Shown here piece by piece: positions 47,327 through 55,729 of a stretch of DNA of 64,000 nucleotides; within the stretch, counting starts at the first letter, position 1; each line of letters opens with the position of its first letter. Location: positions 1 through 64,000 of the forward strand of contig CAJKMG010000014.1 in the NCBI GenBank assembly GCA_905200945.1, in the 5' to 3' direction. Source of the DNA: an uncultured Akkermansia sp. (GTDB lineage Bacteria; Verrucomicrobiota; Verrucomicrobiia; Verrucomicrobiales; Akkermansiaceae). The notes beneath the pieces were generated by a model. It was not told the origin of the DNA, made no database searches, and saw only the letters and a program-made list of their open reading frames with translations. The position numbers were made by a program, and so were the translations under genes.

Positions 47327-47360
47327 GGGGCCTCCGCGGGTGCGGAGGCCCCCATTTTTT
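47327..47360 (+). terminator. Terminator of gltB
   Basis: GGGGCCTCCGC-GGGT-GCGGAGGCCCC followed by CATTTTTTG: strong GC-rich stem and T-run, 40 bp after the stop. Confidence 0.92.
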
Positions 47361-47462
47361 GATAGGCCTGTATGCCGTTTCATGGCCGGGCATGTTGGCG
47401 CCGCTTTTCCTGCTTAAGCCATTCCGCATTTGAAGACTCATGTTCCGGATAAGGAGGTTTTC

Positions 47463-47657
47463 ATGACCATACTGTCAGTTGATAGAGAAATGCGGCTGCG
47501 AGGGGGATGGTGGTTGCAGTTGATGTCAGGAGGAAGGTCAAATGTTCCAGCAATGCCCGGTTCTGAGCGGATTATGAATTCGAAGTCAACAGGAAAGTTT
47601 GAATGGAAATGTGTTAGTGGAGTTTTGGTTTTGGGAATTCGTCTGGATGGCAATTGA
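47463..47657 (+). CDS. Small unrecognised ORF with strong ribosome binding site
   Basis: 64 codons starting at ATG 47463, preceded by AAGGAGGT (47451-47458), the best Shine-Dalgarno in the window, with proper spacing. Sequence MTILSVDREMRLRGGWWLQL, then a polar stretch, then CVSGVLVLGIRLDGN. No known domain, no clear signal peptide. A hairpin CCGTT-N11-AACGG with a T-run follows at about 47738-47775. It could be a real small gene downstream of gltB or a chance frame; composition is not clearly coding. Confidence 0.4.
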   Translation: MTILSVDREMRLRGGWWLQLMSGGRSNVPAMPGSERIMNSKSTGKFEWKCVSGVLVLGIRLDGN

Positions 47658-47814
47658 TAAAAAAGTGAATTGAAAGGTAACTGATTGGTATTCTTGTTAT
47701 TTAGTTATCCAGGGAATTGCCGCGAATTCATAATCCGTTAGGTTTGCTCCAACGGGTGTTTGGTTTTTTCTGCCAAGCTGCTCCAATTAACTACACAATG
47801 AATATATGACGAGG

Positions 47815-47852
47815 AAAACCGGCCCTCTCTATCAGGAGAGGGCCGGTTTTTT
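47815..47852. terminator. Hairpin terminator
   Basis: AAAACCGGCCCTCTC-N7-GAGAGGGCCGGTTTTTT: about 15-bp stem with A-run and T-run, so bidirectional. Situated between the small ORF (plus) and yidC (minus). The rest of 47658-47988 shows nothing else. Confidence 0.9.
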
Positions 47853-47988
47853 GCAGGATTTCCGTAAGGGAATTCCTTTTTCTTATTGAGGCTTGTCCAA
47901 CAAAATATCTTTTCCTGCGCCTCTCCATGAAAAAGCGTGGCCGCGGAGGCGGACGCATTTACGGAGATGGAAGGAAGAGCAAAGATTC

Positions 47989-49872
47989 CTACTTTTTAGG
48001 CGTTATATTGCGCATGTTGCGGCCTTTAGCCTTGCGCTGCTGTTCTTCCAGGGCCGCGCGCTGCTGCTCCATCATCTTTTGGAAAAAACCGGCCTTTTTC
48101 TTTTTGGCGGGAGAGAGCACGGGCATGGGCAAGCGGCGGATAAGGGCCGTTTGCCCTATGGAGATCAAATTCTGCGTGGTCCAGTACAGGGCCAGGGCGG
48201 AAGCGAAATTGTAACAGAACAGGAAGAACATCACAGGCATCAGGTTCATAATAATGCGCTGGGAGCGTTCCCCCGCCTGAGGCGTCATCCTCATCTGGAT
48301 AATCATGGTTACGGCCATGATAAGAGGCAGAATATTGATGGGAATGCCGAACAGGTGGCCCACGGTATCAGGCAGGGAGAGATCCGTCATCCACAGGCAG
48401 AAGGGCTGTCCCCTCAGTTCTGCGGAATACTGGAGCACTCGGTAGAAGGCGAAGAAGATGGGAATCTGGATAAGCATGGGGACGCAGCCGCTGGCCGGGT
48501 TGATGCCGTATTTCTGGTACAGCTTCATCATTTCCATGTTCACCTTCTGAGGATCGTCCGGATATTTCTCCTTGAGTTTGACCATCTCCGGCTGAACCAG
48601 AGACATGCGTTTCATGGCCATGTAGGATTTTTTGTGCAGCGGCCAGATGAGCGCGCGGACAACGATGGTCATGCAGATGATGGCCACGCCCCAGTTACCG
48701 AACCACCCGTGGAAGAGGTTGAGCAGCCAGTTCATCGGAACGCTCAGGAACACAAGCCAGCCATATGCCATGATGTCGCTGATGGCAGGATAGGAGAGAT
48801 TCAGGTCACGCAGATAAGCGTTCAATTTGGGGCCGGTGTAAATATCGTAGGTGAGTGTCTTGATTTCATTGGGGGCCATGGTCAGGTTGGGGATTCCCAT
48901 GGCCACGGTGACGCCGGGCACCAGGGTGTTGCCTTCATGCGTCAGAGGGAATTCCTGGCGGGTGGCGTACACCGTGGATCCCCTGGACTGGTCCTGGGGA
49001 AGAAGGATGGTGGCGTAATATTGGCTCATGACGCCGGCATAAGTCAGATCCTGAAGAGGGCCTTCCAGAACGCGGGCTTTGGCGCTGCTGAAAAATCCGC
49101 CCGTGAAATAGGAAGGCACTTCCTGTTCCAGGGAGCCGTCCGCATGGTAAAAGAAATGGGTGTAGGTATCTTTGGGTTCGCTTTTGGCGATGGGGTAGGC
49201 GCTCCCGCCAAAGATGCCCATGTAGCGCAGATCTTGGACATTGGGAGATTTATTGAGCAGGGAAACGGTCAGGCGAATGAGGTATTTGCTGCCGGGCAGT
49301 ACTTCCCCTTCCAGATTTTTGACAGGGTGCAGGGTGTATGTTTTGGAGATGAAAAGCTGCCGTGCGGGGTCATAGCCTTCCAGGGTTACGGAGTCCGCCG
49401 TGCGTTTCACTTCCTTATACACGGTATTGTCATAGGAAGGATCCTGGGTGGCGTCCATATTGAAGACGAGTTCTCCGATGCCCCGCTGCTGGGCTTCGTT
49501 GATCGTGATGTTATGGTTCGCGACTTTTTGGGAGTCCACAATGTCGTTGTGCAGGGTAACCGTGCCGATGGAGCCCCCTATGCGGTTAAACGTGTAGGTG
49601 ATGAAAGGTTCCTGTCTGCCGTTCATTTCCTGCGTGGCTACCAGAGTGATCGGGGCGGTTTTGTCTTCTTCGAGGGCTTTGTTGACGGAGGCCTGTTCCG
49701 GGGCGGAAGTCCCGGCTCCGGGGTGGACGCCGGTAACCGGGGCATTGGCTGCGGCGGCAGCCTGCGGTGCGGGAATGGGGGCGGTTTCAGTCTTTTTATT
49801 GTTGCCCATGTAAATATTCAGGCCCAGAAGGGCGGCGCAGATGCCTATGATGATCCATGCTGTGCGATCCAT
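47989..49872 (-). CDS. yidC: Membrane protein insertase YidC
   Basis: Inserts and folds inner-membrane proteins, alone or with SecYEG. 627 residues, the long Gram-negative form: N-terminal helix (AWIIIGICAALLGLNIYMGN), a large periplasmic domain (about 50-370), then the conserved core: LSVPMNWLLNLFHGWFGNWG, the cytoplasmic EKYPDDPQKVNMEMMKLYQKYGINPASGC loop region, IQIPIFFAFYRVL, and the last helices around LPLIMAVTMIIQMRMTP. C-terminus basic. Fourth of rpmH-rnpA-yidD-yidC, with a 56-bp gap from yidD. Confidence 0.96.
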   Translation of the reverse strand: MDRTAWIIIGICAALLGLNIYMGNNKKTETAPIPAPQAAAAANAPVTGVHPGAGTSAPEQASVNKALEEDKTAPITLVATQEMNGRQEPFITYTFNRIGGSIGTVTLHNDIVDSQKVANHNITINEAQQRGIGELVFNMDATQDPSYDNTVYKEVKRTADSVTLEGYDPARQLFISKTYTLHPVKNLEGEVLPGSKYLIRLTVSLLNKSPNVQDLRYMGIFGGSAYPIAKSEPKDTYTHFFYHADGSLEQEVPSYFTGGFFSSAKARVLEGPLQDLTYAGVMSQYYATILLPQDQSRGSTVYATRQEFPLTHEGNTLVPGVTVAMGIPNLTMAPNEIKTLTYDIYTGPKLNAYLRDLNLSYPAISDIMAYGWLVFLSVPMNWLLNLFHGWFGNWGVAIICMTIVVRALIWPLHKKSYMAMKRMSLVQPEMVKLKEKYPDDPQKVNMEMMKLYQKYGINPASGCVPMLIQIPIFFAFYRVLQYSAELRGQPFCLWMTDLSLPDTVGHLFGIPINILPLIMAVTMIIQMRMTPQAGERSQRIIMNLMPVMFFLFCYNFASALALYWTTQNLISIGQTALIRRLPMPVLSPAKKKKAGFFQKMMEQQRAALEEQQRKAKGRNMRNITPKK

Positions 49873-49928
49873 AATGTGATATAGCTTGATTGGAGTTGGT
49901 GAAAGGAAAAGGAAAGAAAGGTAATTGA

Positions 49929-50177
49929 TCAGCGTGGGGGGCGCGCCGGGGGCACGGGATCATAACCTGATCCGCCCCACGGGTTGCATCTTAAAATACG
50001 CCATGAGCCAAGAAGAAAGCCGCGCCAGGCGCCGTGGATGCGGACGGCCTGGATGAAGTACTGGGAACAGGTGGGTGTATAGCGGCAGCCGCTTCCGGGT
50101 CCCCCCAGGGCATGCAGGGGGGCGCTGATGAAGGTTTGGTACCCCTTCACAAGGGTGATGAGCAGCCATTTCATCAT
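49929..50177 (-). CDS. yidD: Membrane-protein insertion efficiency factor YidD
   Basis: 82 residues, typical YidD: LITLVKGYQTFISAPLHAL, GSGCRYTPTCSQYFIQAV with its paired cysteines, and GSWRILRCNPWGGSGYDPVP. Assists YidC-dependent membrane protein insertion. Start ATG 50177 overlaps the end of rnpA (ATGATGA), so it is probably translationally coupled. Confidence 0.95.
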   Translation of the reverse strand: MMKWLLITLVKGYQTFISAPLHALGGPGSGCRYTPTCSQYFIQAVRIHGAWRGFLLGSWRILRCNPWGGSGYDPVPPARPPR

Positions 50178-50545
50178 GTCTTGTCTTGTTCCCGGGAAAG
50201 AAGTTGCAGTTTGAGCTTGCGTGCAGCTTTCCGCCAGTCCCGTTCCAGGTCGGCGTAGCTGGCTTCCACGGCCCTCCAACGGAGGACGCACACCAGGTGT
50301 ACGCCGTTTTCAAAAGGATCCCCGTGCGCCCTCAGTATTTCCCTCACGCGTCTCCGCAGTTTGTTGCGGACAACGGCGCATCCGATTTTTTTCGTACAGA
50401 TGATACCGAATTTGGAGGGTTCCTCCGGATGTTCCAACGGGGCCGCGCTTAAAACAATAAGCCGACCTGCTACGGATGGCCCCTCGTTGCGTACCCGGGC
50501 AAATTGAAATGCCCTGGTCATGCTTTGTTGACGAGTAAGACGCAT
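50174..50545 (-). CDS. rnpA: Ribonuclease P protein component
   Basis: 123 residues: basic protein that helps the RNase P RNA cut tRNA 5' leaders. Landmarks: FGIICTKKIGCAVVRNKLRRRVREILRAH region carrying the RNR-like motif (here RNKLRRR), with an N-terminal RLTRQQSMTRAFQFAR. 65 bp downstream of rpmH, as in most bacteria. Confidence 0.93.
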   Translation of the reverse strand: MRLTRQQSMTRAFQFARVRNEGPSVAGRLIVLSAAPLEHPEEPSKFGIICTKKIGCAVVRNKLRRRVREILRAHGDPFENGVHLVCVLRWRAVEASYADLERDWRKAARKLKLQLLSREQDKT

Positions 50546-50610
50546 CTCCCGCGGGTCGGCCCGTGAAAAGAAAGTTCCAAGGAGGCGTTAACCGGAACCT
50601 GGCGGCTGGA

Positions 50611-50796
50611 TTAACGGCCGTGCTGGATGGTATGGCGCTTGTACTGGATTTCGGCTCCCTTGGGAAGCAGGCGCTTGCGGCCTTTGGCGCGGCGGCGGCG
50701 GATGATATCCGCTCCGTTCTTGGTGGCCATGCGTGCACGGAACCCGAACTGACGCTTGCGGCAACGCTTGGATGGTTGATAAGTCCTCTTGCTCAT
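50611..50796 (-). CDS. rpmH: 50S ribosomal protein L34
   Basis: 61 residues, a little longer than the usual 44-52. Landmarks KRTYQPSKRCRKRQFGFRARM and a RRRRAKGRKRL region; the C-terminal tail LPKGAEIQYKRHTIQHGR is extra. First of the rpmH-rnpA-yidD-yidC operon. No dnaA or convincing DnaA-box cluster is seen near it. Confidence 0.97.
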   Translation of the reverse strand: MSKRTYQPSKRCRKRQFGFRARMATKNGADIIRRRRAKGRKRLLPKGAEIQYKRHTIQHGR

Positions 50797-51006
50797 GATG
50801 TTGAAAGATGCTTCTTGTGAATTACTAGATTCAGTGCCGTCCGTCTAAGCGGCCTATGCACAACCGGACGGAAAGGATAACTATTTTGATTGTTTTGTCA
50901 ATCCGTCAGGCGATTAATTTGCCGTTTTTCTTGGGGAAAGTACTGGGATAAGTAATCTTTATGATTGATAAACAGTGTTTTTCTATTTCAGAAAAGCCCT
51001 CCTGCT

Positions 51007-53118
51007 TTACAGAAAGAGCAGTTCCGCATATGTGGGAACGGGCCACAGGTTTGCGTCCGTCAGGCTTTCCAGCATATCAATGGTGCTTCTCAAATTGTCC
51101 ATGCCCGCCTGGATGGCCTTGGTATCGGCTTCATCCACGGCGCGGCGCAGTTCCCGCACCTGGCCGGGGAGAAGATCCAGAAGCGTGCCGATTTGGTTGG
51201 CGCGGTCCGTAGTAGCTTTCATTCCCGCCTTGATGCCGGATGCTTTCATCTGGGCGATGGCGGTGGTAAGCTGCGTGAGCTGTTCCGTTACGGCAGGGAT
51301 GTAAAGGGTTTCTACCATCAGGAGGGCCGTTTCCGCTTCAATGTTGATTTCCTTGTGGAATATTTCCGTCTGGATTTCATGGCGGGCGTGGAGTTCTACG
51401 GGGCTGACCACTTTGTACTTTTCAAAAAGCGCCTTGGCCTTGGGCGTTTCCAGGGCGGCCAGGGCTTCAATGGTGCCGGGGATGTTGGGGAGATTGCGGC
51501 GTTCCGCTTCCTCTACCCAGGCTTCTCCGTAGCCGTCTCCGCTGAATAGAATGCGCTTATGTTTCTTGATGATGTTTTGAAGAAGCTTGTTGAGGGTGGC
51601 GTGGAATTCCTCGGGCTTGTCCTTGACGGGTTCCAGGATGGTGCAGATTTCATCCAGGCTTTCCGCCACAATGGTGTTGAGCACCGTCATGGGCCATGCA
51701 CAGGTTTGGGAGGAACCTACGGCGCGGAATTCGAATTTATTGCCCGTGAAGGCGAAGGGGCTGGTGCGGTTCCGGTCGGAGGCGTCCAGGGGGAACATGG
51801 GCAGGGTGTCCACGCCGATGTTGATGGTCTTTTGGGTGCGCGCTTTTTTAGTGCTTCCTTTCTCGATTTGCTCAATGATTTCATCCAGCAGATCTCCCAG
51901 GAAGATGGAAATGATGGCCGGGGGGGCCTCATGGGCGCCCAGGCGGTGTTCATTGCCGGATTTGGCGACGGAGGCGCGCAGCAGATCCGCATGTTCGTCC
52001 ACGGCTTTGATGGTGGCGCAGAGCAGGGTGAGGAAGATGGCGTTTTCCTGCGGGCTGGAACCGGGATTGAGCAGGCTGCCGTAACCGGGGGCGGAGAGGG
52101 ACCAGTTGTTGTGCTTGCCGGAGCCGTTCATGCCGGAAAAGGGCTTTTCATGCAGCAGGCAGACCATGTCATGCTTGTTGGCGGTTTTCCGCAGCACCTC
52201 CATGACCAGCATATTGTGATCTACAGCCAGGTTCTGGCTTTCAAAAATGGGCGCGATTTCAAACTGGCCGGGAGCGACTTCATTGTGGCGCGTTTTGGCG
52301 GGGATGCCGAGTTTCCAGAGGGCTTCGTCCACGTCCACCATGAATTCCAGCACACGGTCCTTGATGGAGCCGAAGTAGTGGTCTTCCATCTGCTGGTGCT
52401 TGGGGGGCACATTGCCGAAAAGGGTGCGTCCGCACATCATCAGGTCCGGGCGCAGGGCATAAAGCTGTTTGTCTACCAGGAAGTATTCCTGTTCCGCCCC
52501 CAGGTCGGCGCTGACGTGAATGTTGTCCGGACCGCCAAAGCAGGAAAGCAGCCGTTTGGCCTGCCGGGTGACGGCAGTCATGGATCTTAGAAGAGGCGTC
52601 TTTTTGTCCAGCGCCTGCCCCTTGTAGGAGCAGAAGGCGGTAGGGATGCAGAGCGTGGCGCCGTTTTCCGTTCGTTTGATGAAAGCGGGGCTGGTGGGGT
52701 CCCATGCAGTATAGCCGCGCGCTTCAAAGGTGGCGCGAAGACCGCCGGAAGGGAAGCTGGAGGCGTCCGGCTCGCCCTGAACCAGGCTCTTGCCGGAAAA
52801 TTTGAGTTCCAGATTGCCCTCCGGATCCACGTCCACAAAGGAGTCGTGCTTTTCAGCCGTGCTCCCATTGAGAGGCTGGAACCAGTGAGTGTAGTGGCTG
52901 GCACCCTTTTCCAGAGCCCACGTCATCATGGCCTGAGCCACCTCATTGGCGATGTCGGGGTCCAGTTTTTCGTCCTTGCGGATGGTAGCCAGCAGTTTTT
53001 TGTAAACGGGGCGGGGCAGGTAATCGCGCATGGTCTCCATGTTGAAGACATCCTGACCGTAAATTTCCGCAATAAAGGTTGCGGCGTTGCCAATATCGGA
53101 AGGTGGGTTTGTATGCAT
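51007..53118 (-). CDS. Glutamine synthetase, type III (second copy)
   Basis: About 703 residues, clear paralog of the enzyme at 40-42 kb, with the same GSIII landmarks: GQDVFNMETMRDYLP, GASHYTHWFQPLNGSTAEKHD, EPDASSFPSGGLRATFEARG, GAEQEYFLVDKQLYALRPDL, RHNEVAPGQFEIAP and PFSGMNGSGKHNNWSL. Start ATG 53118; the longer reading from 53157 is less likely. Unlike the first copy, no sigma-54 promoter or TTACA-N4-TGTAA palindrome lies upstream, so it is likely regulated differently. Having two GSIII genes 9 kb apart suggests one nitrogen-controlled and one differently controlled enzyme. Confidence 0.95.
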   Translation of the reverse strand: MHTNPPSDIGNAATFIAEIYGQDVFNMETMRDYLPRPVYKKLLATIRKDEKLDPDIANEVAQAMMTWALEKGASHYTHWFQPLNGSTAEKHDSFVDVDPEGNLELKFSGKSLVQGEPDASSFPSGGLRATFEARGYTAWDPTSPAFIKRTENGATLCIPTAFCSYKGQALDKKTPLLRSMTAVTRQAKRLLSCFGGPDNIHVSADLGAEQEYFLVDKQLYALRPDLMMCGRTLFGNVPPKHQQMEDHYFGSIKDRVLEFMVDVDEALWKLGIPAKTRHNEVAPGQFEIAPIFESQNLAVDHNMLVMEVLRKTANKHDMVCLLHEKPFSGMNGSGKHNNWSLSAPGYGSLLNPGSSPQENAIFLTLLCATIKAVDEHADLLRASVAKSGNEHRLGAHEAPPAIISIFLGDLLDEIIEQIEKGSTKKARTQKTINIGVDTLPMFPLDASDRNRTSPFAFTGNKFEFRAVGSSQTCAWPMTVLNTIVAESLDEICTILEPVKDKPEEFHATLNKLLQNIIKKHKRILFSGDGYGEAWVEEAERRNLPNIPGTIEALAALETPKAKALFEKYKVVSPVELHARHEIQTEIFHKEINIEAETALLMVETLYIPAVTEQLTQLTTAIAQMKASGIKAGMKATTDRANQIGTLLDLLPGQVRELRRAVDEADTKAIQAGMDNLRSTIDMLESLTDANLWPVPTYAELLFL

Positions 53119-53158
53119 CTTGATAGGAAACGCGCCAAAAGGCTCGGAACATACCAAA

Positions 53159-53457
53159 CCTTAAAAGAGACTTTTTGGCAAGCCGAATCCTGCCCTATTT
53201 CTTCAGGAGAAAAACTTCTGCCGCATCCTGTTTGCTTCCAGGGAGAGTAAACGGTTTTTTTGACTGTCGCCATCTTTCCTCGGCGCCCGTCAGGAAGACA
53301 GGGGATGGATGAAAAAGAGGGATGGGATGCCCGATTGATCGGCAAGGGGCACGCAGGAATGGAGGGGCTTCCGGTCCTTTGCAACCAGGTGGAGAGGAGC
53401 AGAGTTCCGGCATTCGGTATTTTTTCACTCCCTGAAAGAAATTTATTCTGTTCTACG
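53159..53457. other. Intergenic region, no gene seen
   Basis: About 300 bp between the second glutamine synthetase (minus) and the esterase (plus). No clear gene, no sigma-54 site and no hairpin of note. Confidence 0.5.
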
Positions 53458-53472
53458 TTGTAGTAAGTACAA
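53458..53472 (+). promoter_or_regulatory. Palindrome TTGTA-N5-TACAA before the esterase gene
   Basis: Perfect 5-bp arms with a 5-nt centre, 16 bp upstream of ATG 53489. Position fits an operator or initiation-region element. Confidence 0.4.
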
Positions 53473-53488
53473 CCATATTATTGTAAAA

Positions 53489-55702
53489 ATGCGTTTATTG
53501 TTAATGCTAAGATATTTATTGTTGGTTTTGCTGTGCTTCTCGGGAGTGGGCATGCTGCTTCATGCCCAGCCTGTGAATAAGAGCCGGATTGCCGTTCTGG
53601 GTGATAGTATTGCTTATGCGGGGCGTTGGGCCAATGAAGTGGAAAACGCCTTGAAAGCCGATAAAAAGTTTGCGGCCTGCGAGATTGTCAACTTTTCCGT
53701 TCCCAGCGAAACGGTAGCCGGGTTGAGCGAGTATGGTCATGCGGGCGGCAGGTTTCCCCGTCCGTGCCTGCATGAGCGCCTTGACCGGGTTCTCAGGATG
53801 TACCGGCCCCAACTGATTCTGGCATGCTACGGGATGAATGACGGCCTTATGCAGGCGTTTGACAAGGCGCGTTTTCAAGCGTACCAGGAAGGGAATATCC
53901 GCCTTAAAGCGGCTGCCGACGCGGCAAAAGCGGCGGTTGTCTTCATTACTCCCCCATTGTTCCGGGGGGATTCCGCTGAACAGGCTGAGTACGACGCGGT
54001 ATTGGACAAGTACGCAGAATGGCTGGTTTCTAAAAGAAAAGATGGCTGGAAAGTCATCGATATCCGTCCCGGACTTCGGAAACTCATTGCCAGGGAGAAG
54101 GCCGGGAATCCCGGGTTCAGGTATTCCGGTGACGGCGTGCACCCCGGCCCGGAAGGGCATCACATGATTGCCCGGGAGGTGATCGCCGGGCTGGTTCCGG
54201 AGATCGGTCTTGACGCGGAAGTCGCGAAAAAAGAGTACCGCCCGACGCCGGAAACGATGAAAAAACATGAAGAAACCCGCAATGCGTGGCTGGTAAAAAC
54301 AAAACATGCACGCCCGGAGATTCCGGGGTATGACCGGGAGAAGGCCAAGCTCCAATTCCCTAAAACGGTTTCTACCTGGAACGGCTTTTTGCGGGAGGAG
54401 TTTACTATAGGCGGTCGCAGGGCATTCATCGTCTTTCCCGATAAGCCTGTTGCCCCCGGAAAAGAGCAGCTGTGGATATGGCGCCCTCAATTTTTCGATT
54501 ATAAGCCTGTAGCGGATCTTGAACTGGTGAAACGCGGTTACGCAGCGGTATTTATCAGCATGGAAGACCTTTACGGTTCTCCCAAAGCCATGGATGCCAT
54601 GGATCAGTTTTACAAGTACCTGGTGGATGAACGGAAGTTTTCCAGAAAACCGGTATTGATAGGACTGAGCCGTGGAGGCCTTTATGCGCTGAACTGGGCG
54701 GAAAAGCATCCTTTATGCGTGGCAGGCATTTATGTGGATGCTCCCGTTTGTGATTTCAAAAGCTGGCCGGCGGGCAAAGGCAAGGGCAAAGGTTCTCCGG
54801 ATGACTGGAACAAATGCCTGCGCGCCTATGGATTTAATGAACAGCAGGCTTTGTCCTATCAAGGTAATCCCGTGGACAATATGCGCAGCATGGCCAAAGC
54901 CGGAATTCCTTTGTTATTCATTTCCCGGACGGAAGATGATGTGGTTCCTATTGAAGAAAACACAGATATTTTCGCTAAGCGTTACGCCAGGCTGGGAGGC
55001 CCCGTAAAAGTTATCCGCCGTCCCGGCGGCCACCATCCGCACGGTTTTGACAACCCCGCCCATATCGTAGACTTTGTTCTTTCCGTTACCGGACAGCCTG
55101 TCCCCTTGCGCATTGCGTGTCTGGGAGACAGTAATACTTTCGGGGCAGGAGTAGCCGGACCCAATAAGGATGTTTTACGCTGGAGCCATCTTCTGGAACA
55201 AAAGCTGAAGAAGGAATGCAAACAGAAGGAAGTGGAAGTTCTGAATTGCGGCATAAACGGGCGTACCCTTTTAACCAGGGGGGATCTTCCGTATATTAAA
55301 ACGGGCGAGTACCGGAACGCGCTCAATTCCCATGCACAGATTGCCATTATCGCTTTAGGCACTAATGACGCCAAACCTCAGAACAGGAAATTCCTGTCCG
55401 AGTTTAAGCAGAATTATTCCGGCATCATCGCCGAACTTAGGGAAAACATGCCCGGTATTCAAATTTATTGTGCAATCCCTCTTCCCTCGTGGCAGTCTTC
55501 CAACCAAATTGACAAGGAAACGGTGGAAAATAAGATTGTTCCTCTTGTAAAGCAAGTTGCGAGGGATAATAAATGTAAAACCATAGACTTTTTTACCTTT
55601 TTTCAGAATAAATCGGAACTTTTCCCCGATGGCGTTCATCCCAATGCCGATGGTCAGGTGATTATGGCTGATATTGCGTTCAAGGAACTTTTGAAGAAGT
55701 AG
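53489..55702 (+). CDS. Secreted three-domain hydrolase: SGNH - alpha/beta hydrolase - SGNH
   Basis: 737 residues with a signal peptide (about 1-26, ...GMLLHAQ). Domain 1 (about 32-240) is an SGNH hydrolase: GDS (38-40), GMND (115-118), DGVHP (215-219). Domain 2 (about 285-532) is an alpha/beta hydrolase: nucleophile elbow GLSRGG with Ser 394, acid in the EDDVV segment around 484, His in RRPGGHHPHG. Domain 3 (about 540-737) is a second SGNH: GDSN (546-549), GTND (624-627) and DGVHP near residue 713. All three catalytic sets look intact. Such esterases remove acyl groups such as acetate from glycans. It is followed after 27 bp by a glycosidase gene. Confidence 0.88.
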   Translation: MRLLLMLRYLLLVLLCFSGVGMLLHAQPVNKSRIAVLGDSIAYAGRWANEVENALKADKKFAACEIVNFSVPSETVAGLSEYGHAGGRFPRPCLHERLDRVLRMYRPQLILACYGMNDGLMQAFDKARFQAYQEGNIRLKAAADAAKAAVVFITPPLFRGDSAEQAEYDAVLDKYAEWLVSKRKDGWKVIDIRPGLRKLIAREKAGNPGFRYSGDGVHPGPEGHHMIAREVIAGLVPEIGLDAEVAKKEYRPTPETMKKHEETRNAWLVKTKHARPEIPGYDREKAKLQFPKTVSTWNGFLREEFTIGGRRAFIVFPDKPVAPGKEQLWIWRPQFFDYKPVADLELVKRGYAAVFISMEDLYGSPKAMDAMDQFYKYLVDERKFSRKPVLIGLSRGGLYALNWAEKHPLCVAGIYVDAPVCDFKSWPAGKGKGKGSPDDWNKCLRAYGFNEQQALSYQGNPVDNMRSMAKAGIPLLFISRTEDDVVPIEENTDIFAKRYARLGGPVKVIRRPGGHHPHGFDNPAHIVDFVLSVTGQPVPLRIACLGDSNTFGAGVAGPNKDVLRWSHLLEQKLKKECKQKEVEVLNCGINGRTLLTRGDLPYIKTGEYRNALNSHAQIAIIALGTNDAKPQNRKFLSEFKQNYSGIIAELRENMPGIQIYCAIPLPSWQSSNQIDKETVENKIVPLVKQVARDNKCKTIDFFTFFQNKSELFPDGVHPNADGQVIMADIAFKELLKK

Positions 55703-55729
55703 TTTTTTAATTTTATCAATATGGAATAG

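Noticed and set aside
47893..49884. 663-codon plus-strand frame opposite yidC
   Set aside because: Shadow of YidC; His/Gly/Asp-rich with no domain.
50797..51006. Replication origin near rpmH
   Set aside because: Although rpmH is often near oriC, there is no dnaA gene and only one weak DnaA-box-like string (CTATGCACA, about 50853).
53119..53300. Sigma-54 promoter ahead of the second glutamine synthetase
   Set aside because: A TGGCAAG-like string on the plus strand lacks the -12 TTGC at the right spacing and points the wrong way.
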